Positions 1 to 4,299 of a stretch of DNA of 5,036 bases are shown here, piece after piece. The notes below the pieces were generated by a model, which saw only the letters and a program-made list of their open reading frames with translations, did no database searches and was not told the DNA's origin. The stretch is from an uncultured Clostridia bacterium (lineage in GTDB: Bacteria > Bacillota > Clostridia > Oscillospirales > Oscillospiraceae), in assembly GCA_937907975.1 (NCBI GenBank), contig CALEQS010000085.1, positions 1 through 5,036 on the forward strand, read 5' to 3'. The stretch's first letter is position 1, and each line of letters begins with the position of its first letter. Made by a program: the position numbers and the translations under genes.

Positions 1-1
1 G

Positions 2-634
2 GCGGCCGCCAGCGGCGGCTTGACCGCGGCCCCGGCGCGTCAGGCCGCGACCCTGCTGTTCTCCAACTTTCTGACCGGGCTCATCTCCTCGGTGCTTCTG
101 CCGTTGACCTATCTCTATGCAGCCGCCTGTGTGGCCTCGGCGGCCATGGACGGCGGGCGGCTTCAGAGCCTGTGCCGCCTTCTGCGTTGGACGATCACCA
201 CGGTACTTACCGGCGCCGTGCTCTGCTATACCGGCTATCTGACCATTGCGGGCAGTGCCGCCTCGGCGGCGGATGCCACGGCCATGAAGGCGGCCCAGAT
301 GGCCGTTTCCGGTATGGTGCCGGTGGTGGGCGGTATTCTCTCAAGTGCCACAGAGAGCGTATTTGCCGGGGCGTCCGTCTTGCGCAATTCCATCGGGCTG
401 TTCGGCGTGCTGGGAGTGCTGGGGTTCTGCGCAGTGCCGTTCCTGCGGCTGGGAGCTCAGTTCCTTGTCTATAAGCTGGCATCTGCCCTGAGCGGGGCTC
501 TGGCTGACCACCCGGCGGCCAAGCTCATTCAGGAGCTGGGCAGTGTGTTCGCACTGGTCATGGGTATGGCCGGAGCCTGTGCGCTGGTGACTCTTCTGGC
601 CCTCATCTCCACTATTACGGCGGTGACGCCATGA
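2..634 (+). CDS. spoIIIAE: Stage III sporulation protein AE, C-terminal part (5' end outside window)
   Basis: Polytopic membrane protein of the SpoIIIA-SpoIIQ channel that joins mother cell and forespore during engulfment. The frame is open from the first complete codon (base 2), and about 210 residues are visible; B. subtilis SpoIIIAE is about 400 residues, so roughly the N-terminal half, including its signal peptide, is missing. The visible part has several hydrophobic segments (for example FLTGLISSVLLPLTYLYAA near the start, then LLRWTITTVLTGAVLCYTGY). It also carries the family's most recognisable block, AAQMAVSGMVPVVGGILSSA followed by a second half with VLRNSIGLFGVLG, and then further membrane segments up to the C-terminus. 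The TTG at 20 is only an internal leucine codon, not a start. The stop overlaps the next start as ATGA. Recognition rests on the VPVVGG block and on the unambiguous spoIIIAF-AH genes that follow. Expression is expected from a sigma-E promoter upstream of spoIIIAA, outside this window. Confidence 0.93.
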   Translation, partial: AAASGGLTAAPARQAATLLFSNFLTGLISSVLLPLTYLYAAACVASAAMDGGRLQSLCRLLRWTITTVLTGAVLCYTGYLTIAGSAASAADATAMKAAQMAVSGMVPVVGGILSSATESVFAGASVLRNSIGLFGVLGVLGFCAVPFLRLGAQFLVYKLASALSGALADHPAAKLIQELGSVFALVMGMAGACALVTLLALISTITAVTP

Positions 635-1122
635 TGGAGAGTGTGCGTACATGGGTGCTGTCCGTTCTGGCGGCGGCCCTTCTGCTGGGCTTGCTGGAGT
701 CCTGTGCTCCCAAAGGGCCTGTGCGCTCGGTGGCAAAGCTGGCGGCGGGTCTGGCACTCTTTCTGGCAGTGGCCGCGCCGCTGGAGGAGCACCTGACGGA
801 CTGGCTGGGCCGTGCCTTTCGTGAGAAATTGGCCAGTGTCACCGTCTTTTCGGACACGCTGACCGAGACGGATAAAACTTATCTGGAAACCATCATGTCC
901 CAGCGTGCGGCGGAATATATTGTGAGCGAAGCCGAGACGGTGGGAGCGGCGGTAACGTGCATCGTGGAGTGCAGCTGGACGGAGGAGAACCTTCCAGTCC
1001 CATGTGCCGCCGTCATATGGGGCAGTCTGACATCCTCCCAGCGTGCGGCGCTGACGGCTTATGCGTCCCAGCAACTGGGCATTGCGGAGGATCAGATCCG
1101 ATTTGAGGAGGATGTGGAATGA
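631..1122 (+). CDS. spoIIIAF: Stage III sporulation protein AF
   Basis: Component of the SpoIIIA-SpoIIQ transenvelope complex, anchored in the mother-cell membrane. The protein has 163 residues, somewhat shorter than the roughly 200 of B. subtilis. Two membrane helices lie at about residues 7-23 and 34-50, separated by a short loop. A soluble C-terminal region (about 60-163) follows, which in this family adopts a ring-building fold related to SpoIIIAG/AH and type III secretion ring proteins. The end, GIAEDQIRFE, resembles the final beta strand of that fold. ATG 631 overlaps the spoIIIAE stop (ATGA), implying translational coupling. A partial Shine-Dalgarno GGTGA (622-626) fits ATG 631, but ATG 634 is nearly as good, so the start is uncertain by one codon. 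Four cysteines occur (25, 110, 114, 125), three of them in the soluble domain. The name is supported by the two-helix layout and the position between AE and AG; the sequence itself is weakly conserved in this family. Confidence 0.9.
   Translation: MMESVRTWVLSVLAAALLLGLLESCAPKGPVRSVAKLAAGLALFLAVAAPLEEHLTDWLGRAFREKLASVTVFSDTLTETDKTYLETIMSQRAAEYIVSEAETVGAAVTCIVECSWTEENLPVPCAAVIWGSLTSSQRAALTAYASQQLGIAEDQIRFEEDVE
1105..1111 (+). promoter_or_regulatory. Strong ribosome binding site for spoIIIAG inside the end of spoIIIAF
   Basis: GAGGAGG lies 7 bases before ATG 1119, within the last codons of spoIIIAF. It supports ATG 1119 as the spoIIIAG start and shows that AG can be initiated efficiently despite the 4-base overlap. 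Confidence 0.75.
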
Positions 1123-1622
1123 ATGGTAAGCCGGATCTCGGCCGCCTGACGGCCCGCTTGGAAAAGTTCAGGCTGCCCGCACTGATCCTGTGTCTGGGCG
1201 TGGTGCTCATGCTGCTGCCCGGAAAGAACCGGACGACCCGGCAGACCGCGGCCGATACCACATCGCAGACGAGCGAGAGCTTTGACCTTACGGCACTGGA
1301 GCACCAGCTCTCCGATGCGCTCTCAGAGATCAGCGGCGTGGGGGAGTGCACGGTGGTGATCACGCTCCGTTCCAGCGGGGAGCAGGTGCTGGCACAGGAC
1401 ACCTCGGAGGGCACCTCCTCTGATACGGAGACCGTCGTCATCTCCACCGGCACCGGCACAGAGGAGGCAGTCAGCGTCAAGACCATCTACCCGGAGTTCC
1501 AGGGGGCGCTGGTCATCTGCGAGGGGGCGGATCAGGCGGGGGTGAAGCTGGATGTGCTGAAGGCGGTGTCTGCAGTTACAGGACTGAGGAGCGATCAAAT
1601 TTCAATTTGTCAAAGAAAGTGA
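1119..1622 (+). CDS. spoIIIAG: Stage III sporulation protein AG
   Basis: Ring-forming subunit of the SpoIIIA-SpoIIQ channel. In B. subtilis it forms a large oligomeric ring with a ring-building motif. Here it is 167 residues, with a short cytoplasmic N-terminus, one membrane helix at about 19-35 (PALILCLGVVLMLLPG), and a Thr/Ser-rich linker (about 38-53). The soluble domain starts with EHQLSDALSEISGVGECTVV, the usual opening of the SpoIIIAG fold, followed by ITLRSSGEQVLAQD. A Ser/Thr/Glu-rich insertion (about 95-120) follows, then the conserved YPEFQGALVICEGAD (124-138), and VKLDVLKAVSAVTGL with a final strand DQISICQRK. The insertion corresponds to the extra beta-strand region known in SpoIIIAG rings. 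Its ATG overlaps the spoIIIAF stop (ATGA). The last coding bases become AT-rich, unlike the rest of the gene. Confidence 0.96.
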   Translation: MNGKPDLGRLTARLEKFRLPALILCLGVVLMLLPGKNRTTRQTAADTTSQTSESFDLTALEHQLSDALSEISGVGECTVVITLRSSGEQVLAQDTSEGTSSDTETVVISTGTGTEEAVSVKTIYPEFQGALVICEGADQAGVKLDVLKAVSAVTGLRSDQISICQRK

Positions 1623-1631
1623 GTGTGTGCA

Positions 1632-2213
1632 ATGAAAGTCTGGAAACGCAATGCTGTGGTGGCGGCCATCGTGCTCTTCGTCTGCGTGGCGGTCTATCTG
1701 AACTGGTCCTACGGCCAGAAGGACGCGCTGGCCTCCGGTGCGGCGGGATCCAACGACACCAAGACGCTGGGGGAGGCGGAGCTGGTGGGCGGCGACGGTG
1801 CCGTTGACATCACCTCGGATCCGGCGCAGGCGGACGCCCCGGCGGAGATCACGGAGACGAACTACTTTGACGCGGCCCGCCTCTCTCGTCAGGAGGCGCG
1901 GGATGAGGCACTGTCCATCCTCCAATCCACGGTGGACGATCCCAACGCGGACGCGGAGACCATCGCGGCGGCATCGGAGAGCATCACCGCCATGGCCAGT
2001 GCAACCACGATGGAGTCGGAGATTGAGAATCTGGTGGCCGCCAAGGGATATGCGGACTGCGTGGCCTATATCGGGGATAACAGCGTCAGCGTGGTCGTTT
2101 CCGCCCCGGAGGGCGGACTTCAGGCCGCAGACGTGGCGAAAATCACCGACATCGTCATGGGCCAGACCAGTTTCGCCGCCGACCAGGTCAAGATCATCGA
2201 CGCGGAGCAGTGA
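1632..2213 (+). CDS. spoIIIAH: Stage III sporulation protein AH
   Basis: Mother-cell partner of forespore SpoIIQ; the two interact across the septal space and form the core of the channel. The protein has 193 residues: a short basic N-terminus (MKVWKRN), one membrane helix at about 8-25, and a low-complexity acidic and Ala/Gly-rich linker (about 30-75). The soluble domain begins at NYFDAARLSRQEARDEAL (77-94), passes through a helical part, and ends in the ring-building fold: ENLVAAKGYADCVAYIGDN (132-150), SVSVVVSAPEGGL, and AADVAKITDIVMGQTSFAAD with a last strand VKIID. An in-frame GTG at 1623 would add only MCA. ATG 1632 is preferred because it gives the typical MKxWKRN start and leaves a weak GTGAG Shine-Dalgarno (1619-1623) at a usable distance. 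The gene lies 9 bases after the spoIIIAG stop and is the last of the operon. Confidence 0.96.
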   Translation: MKVWKRNAVVAAIVLFVCVAVYLNWSYGQKDALASGAAGSNDTKTLGEAELVGGDGAVDITSDPAQADAPAEITETNYFDAARLSRQEARDEALSILQSTVDDPNADAETIAAASESITAMASATTMESEIENLVAAKGYADCVAYIGDNSVSVVVSAPEGGLQAADVAKITDIVMGQTSFAADQVKIIDAEQ

Positions 2214-2226
2214 GTCCTGTTTTGCT

Positions 2227-2264
2227 GAAGGCCCGCCGCAGAACGCGGCGGGCCTTCACTTTGT
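2227..2264 (+). terminator. Intrinsic terminator ending the spoIIIA operon
   Basis: A perfect 13-bp inverted repeat (GAAGGCCCGCCGC at 2227-2239 and GCGGCGGGCCTTC at 2245-2257) encloses a 5-base loop (AGAAC). The tail, ACTTTGTGCTTG, is only moderately T-rich. The stem starts 13 bases after the spoIIIAH stop. It separates sporulation transcription from the following gene. Confidence 0.9.
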
Positions 2265-2266
2265 GC

Positions 2267-2294
2267 TTGTAATTTTCGCCCTGTGTGTTAAAAT
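2267..2294 (+). promoter_or_regulatory. Probable housekeeping promoter with extended -10 for the Asp23-family gene
   Basis: A candidate -35 TTGTAA (2267-2272; 4 of 6 to consensus) is followed after 16 bases by the -10 box TAAAAT (2289-2294; 5 of 6). TGT (2286-2288) precedes the -10, giving an extended TGn motif. A start near 2301 would leave a leader of about 32 bases. The promoter lies directly after the spoIIIA terminator and ahead of a strong ribosome binding site, which supports it. Confidence 0.68.
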
Positions 2295-2317
2295 GAAGAA
2301 AAAGTCTGTAAATGCAC

Positions 2318-2323
2318 AGGAGG
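2318..2323 (+). promoter_or_regulatory. Ribosome binding site deciding the Asp23-family start
   Basis: AGGAGG lies 9 bases before ATG 2333. An in-frame ATG at 2312 lies upstream of this site and would put it inside the coding region, so 2333 is the better start. Confidence 0.85.
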
Positions 2324-2332
2324 TTATCCGCC

Positions 2333-2698
2333 ATGAGCGAGAATAAAGAATACGTCAGCCAGATCGAGGGCCAGAGCAATGTCCACATTTCCGGTGATGC
2401 GATCTGCACTGTGGCGGCCGTGGCAGCTGTCGAGGTGGAGGGCGTCGCAGGCCTGTCCAATCTGGGCAGTGATGTGGCCGGCATCGCCGCAAAGAAGAAC
2501 CTTTCCAAGGCCATCCGTCTGCGCACGGAGGAGGACAAGCTGGTGGTCGATGTGTCCCTGCTGGTGACGTTTGGCAGCAGCATCCCCACGGTGGCAAAGA
2601 ACGTGCAGAATGCTGTGCTTTCCAATCTGGAGTCCGTCATCGGCCTGCAGGTCAGTGCGGTCAATGTCTATGTCTCTGGCATTGCCTTTGCCAAGTGA
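2333..2698 (+). CDS. yqhY: Asp23/Gls24 family protein (YqhY-type, DUF322)
   Basis: Small cytosolic protein of the Asp23/Gls24 family, 121 residues, the usual size. The visible pattern is NVHISGDAICTVAAVAAVEV (16-35), the family's opening strand and helix. Next come EGVAGLSNL, a central loop with KKNLSKAIRLR, EEDKLVVDVSLLVTFGSSIP (66-85), the helix TVAKNVQNAVLSNLESVIGL, and the end strand VSAVNVYVSGIAF. There is no signal peptide or membrane segment. In B. subtilis the syntenic gene yqhY lies between accC and nusB, and its loss is tolerated only with mutations that affect acetyl-CoA carboxylase, so it is thought to influence fatty-acid synthesis. Here accB and accC are absent at this position. 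The gene stands alone between its own promoter and terminator. The family call is firm; the symbol rests on gene order, and the molecular function is not known. Confidence 0.88.
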   Translation: MSENKEYVSQIEGQSNVHISGDAICTVAAVAAVEVEGVAGLSNLGSDVAGIAAKKNLSKAIRLRTEEDKLVVDVSLLVTFGSSIPTVAKNVQNAVLSNLESVIGLQVSAVNVYVSGIAFAK

Positions 2699-2718
2699 TT
2701 TCAAGCGAATATGCATCA

Positions 2719-2753
2719 AGCGGGACGGCTGTGCGCCGTCCCGCTGTTTCTTT
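2719..2753 (+). terminator. Intrinsic terminator after the Asp23-family gene
   Basis: A perfect 11-bp stem (AGCGGGACGGC at 2719-2729, GCCGTCCCGCT at 2735-2745) with a 5-base loop TGTGC is followed by GTTTCTTT. It lies 20 bases after the yqhY stop. Its T-rich tail merges into the first of the two palindromic repeats described separately. Confidence 0.88.
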
Positions 2754-2782
2754 CCGGGAAAAGTCTTTTCTTTCCCGGAAAA
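2747..2782 (+). repeat. Tandem palindromic repeats, possible operator before nusB
   Basis: Two 16-base direct repeats, TTTCTTTCCGGGAAAA (2747-2762) and TTTCTTTCCCGGAAAA (2767-2782), differ only at the central base (2756 G, 2776 C) and are exactly 20 bp apart. Each contains an 11-base palindrome, TTTCC-S-GGAAA (2751-2761 and 2771-2781). Because the centres are complementary, the two copies can also pair with each other as a perfect 11-bp stem with a 9-base loop. The second copy lies where the -35/spacer of the nusB promoter would be. Two equal palindromes about two helical turns apart look like binding sites for a dimeric regulator. I do not recognise the motif. No T-run follows, so a second terminator is unlikely. 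Confidence 0.6.
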
Positions 2783-2794
2783 AGCGTGTATAAT
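2766..2794 (+). promoter_or_regulatory. Probable promoter of the nusB operon, consensus -10 with weak -35
   Basis: TATAAT (2789-2794) is a perfect -10 box in an AT-rich stretch. At the expected 16-17-base distance only TTTTCT/TTTCTT (2766-2772) is found, which is a poor -35, and no TGn extension is present. A start near 2801 would leave a leader of about 60 bases. The poor -35 together with the overlapping palindromic repeat suggests control by a DNA-binding protein; this is inference. Confidence 0.62.
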
Positions 2795-2847
2795 AATACT
2801 GAATAAGACTTTGCTTTTTGTGGATATGCATTGTATATAACCGAAAT

Positions 2848-2854
2848 GGGGGAG
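2848..2854 (+). promoter_or_regulatory. Ribosome binding site deciding the nusB start
   Basis: GGGGGAG lies 6 bases before ATG 2861. In-frame TTG 2831 and ATG 2846 lie upstream of or against this site and would add residues not seen in NusB, so 2861 is chosen. Confidence 0.8.
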
Positions 2855-2860
2855 AACGAT

Positions 2861-3358
2861 ATGACCAGAACAACTGCCCGTGAGATCGCCGTCCACCTTG
2901 CCTATGAGATGGGTTACAGCGACTGCTCCACGGAACAATTTCTGGAGGAAAAACTGAACCGGGATTATTTTGCGTCCATGGCTGAGGCGGAGGAGCTCTA
3001 CCGGAAGTTCCCGGACAAGGAGCAGCTCGCCTACATCCATCAGGTGATCGAGGGCGTGGGCCGCCACGGCTATGAGTTGGACAGCGACATTGAGCGCTAT
3101 GCCAAGGGCTGGAAGTTCAGCCGCATTCCCCGGGTGGCCGCAGCCATCATGCGGGTCGCCATGTATGAGATCCTCTATATGCCCGAGGTGCCCAACGGTG
3201 CCGCCATCAACGAGGCGGTGGAGATCGCCAAGCACTATGAGGACGACAAGGTCGTCTCCTTTATCAACGGCATTCTCGGCTCTTTTGTCCGCGCCGAGTG
3301 TGCTGAGCCGGAGACAAAGGCCGCCGAGGCACAGCCGGAGACCGAGGCTCAGGAATGA
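2861..3358 (+). CDS. nusB: Transcription antitermination factor NusB
   Basis: All-helical RNA-binding protein that pairs with NusE (ribosomal protein S10) on boxA RNA and supports rRNA antitermination. The protein has 165 residues. The N-terminal TRTTAREIAVHLAYEMGY (2-19) corresponds to the usual basic first helix of NusB. The C-terminal half is the family hallmark: ELDSDIERYAKGWKFSRIPR (72-91), VAAAIMRVAMYEILYMPEVP (92-111), AAINEAVEIAKHYEDDK (114-130) and VVSFINGILGSF (131-142). The usual length is about 130-150. The extra length is a charged Glu/Ala-rich tail (about residues 145-165) that is probably disordered. The segment at about 38-57 is richer in acidic residues than in typical NusB. 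The gene has its own promoter region and is coupled to the next gene by an ATGA overlap. The B. subtilis neighbour order (yqhY-nusB) is preserved. Confidence 0.96.
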   Translation: MTRTTAREIAVHLAYEMGYSDCSTEQFLEEKLNRDYFASMAEAEELYRKFPDKEQLAYIHQVIEGVGRHGYELDSDIERYAKGWKFSRIPRVAAAIMRVAMYEILYMPEVPNGAAINEAVEIAKHYEDDKVVSFINGILGSFVRAECAEPETKAAEAQPETEAQE

Positions 3359-4299
3359 AAACCGTTCTGGGCTTTGACACCAGCAACTACACCACCTCTG
3401 CCGCCGTGTTCCGTGCCGATGGCACAGGCTGTAACGAAGGTCGTCTGCTGGACGTGCCGGAGGGCGGACTCGGCCTGCGGCAGAGCGACGCCCTGTTTCA
3501 GCACGTCCGCCGTCTGCCCGAGCGGATGGACGCCCTTCGTGATGCGGGGGAGCTGCCTGCGCTGACAGACTTGGCCGCCGTTGGAGCTTCCACCGCGCCC
3601 CGTGCGGTGGAGGGCTCCTATATGCCCTGCTTCCTCGCCGGGACCTCTCAGGCCCGGGTGCTGGCGGACGTGCTCGGGGTGCCGTTTTTCGGCTGTTCCC
3701 ACCAGCAGGGTCATGTGGCTGCCGCCAGCTGGAGCGCCGGTCATCCCGAACTGCTGGACGCGCCCTTCCTGTCTTGGCACCTGTCCGGCGGCACGACGGA
3801 GCTCCTGCTCACCGAGCCGGTGGACGGAATGCCCCATATGACCATTCTGGGGGCGACGGAGGACATCTCCGCCGGTCAGCTCATCGACCGCACCGGAAAG
3901 CTGCTGGGCATCCCATTCCCGGCGGGTAAGGCGCTGGACGCACTGGCGGCCGAGAGCGACAGCACAGACTGCTTCCCGGTCAAGCTCAGAGGCCTCAGCT
4001 TCTCCCTCTCCGGGGTGGAGAATCAGGTGAAACAGCGTCTGGAGAAAGATGTCCCGGCGGCAGATGTTGCCCGCTTTGCGCTGAACACCGTGGTCAGGCT
4101 CATCCGCCAGGTGACGGAACAGGCCCAGAAGGAGCACTCCGGCCTGCCGGTGCTGTTTTCCGGCGGTGTGGCCTCCAACGCGCTGCTGCGCCGGGATCTG
4201 GGGGAGCGGGCGCTCTTTGCTGAGCCGCGCTACTCCACGGACAACGCCATGGGTGTGGCCATCCTGACCCTCCGGGCGCTGGAAAGGGGTCTGATCTGA
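3355..4299 (+). CDS. TsaD/Kae1-like protein (ASKHA fold, former M22 peptidase family), divergent paralogue
   Basis: A 314-residue member of the Kae1/TsaD (Gcp) superfamily. The visible motifs in order are GFDTSNYTTS (6-15, phosphate-1 loop; TsaD usually has ETSCDETS here), the HxxxH metal site in CSHQQGH (H116, H120), LSGGTTELLL (143-152, phosphate-2 loop), and SAGQLIDRTGKLLGIPFPAG (172-191), matching the TsaD block with DKVARLLGL-PYPGG. These are followed by LRGLSFSLSGVENQV (211-225), FSGGVASNALLR (268-279) and STDNAMG (294-300), whose D296 matches the last metal ligand of TsaD. Nucleotide- and metal-binding sites thus look intact, but the CDE triad of the N-terminal loop is NYT. True TsaD makes the t6A37 modification of tRNA with TsaB and TsaE. 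This protein is more likely a paralogue of unknown function, and a canonical tsaD is expected elsewhere. It sits where folD lies in B. subtilis, starts within the nusB stop (ATGA) and shares one base with the xseA start. Confidence 0.88.
   Translation: MKTVLGFDTSNYTTSAAVFRADGTGCNEGRLLDVPEGGLGLRQSDALFQHVRRLPERMDALRDAGELPALTDLAAVGASTAPRAVEGSYMPCFLAGTSQARVLADVLGVPFFGCSHQQGHVAAASWSAGHPELLDAPFLSWHLSGGTTELLLTEPVDGMPHMTILGATEDISAGQLIDRTGKLLGIPFPAGKALDALAAESDSTDCFPVKLRGLSFSLSGVENQVKQRLEKDVPAADVARFALNTVVRLIRQVTEQAQKEHSGLPVLFSGGVASNALLRRDLGERALFAEPRYSTDNAMGVAILTLRALERGLI

Noticed and set aside
1623..1631. GTG 1623 as the spoIIIAH start
   Set aside because: It adds only MCA, sits on the weak Shine-Dalgarno, and breaks the MKxWKRN start expected for this lineage.
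2751..2781. The paired palindromes read as a second terminator hairpin
   Set aside because: The 11-bp stem is perfect, but AAAGCGTG follows instead of a T-run on the + strand, and no T-run follows on the minus strand. The preceding GC stem already terminates yqhY.
2811..2839. A second promoter before nusB (TTGCTT, 17 bases, TATATA)
   Set aside because: Both boxes are weak, and transcription would begin at about the Shine-Dalgarno, leaving almost no leader; TATAAT at 2789-2794 is far better.
2795..2860. A riboswitch or leader RNA in the nusB 5' region
   Set aside because: The leader is about 60 bases, AT-rich, with no stable stem or recognisable conserved core.
2324..3235. A 303-codon open frame on the minus strand opposite yqhY and nusB
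   Set aside because: It runs antisense through two well-recognised genes and both intergenic control regions, its protein resembles no family I know, and GC-rich DNA often leaves such antisense frames open.
3349..4137. A 262-codon minus-strand open frame opposite the Kae1-like gene
   Set aside because: It mirrors the codon bias of the recognised + strand gene, has no ribosome binding site that stands out, and gives a His/Gly/Arg-rich protein typical of an antisense shadow.
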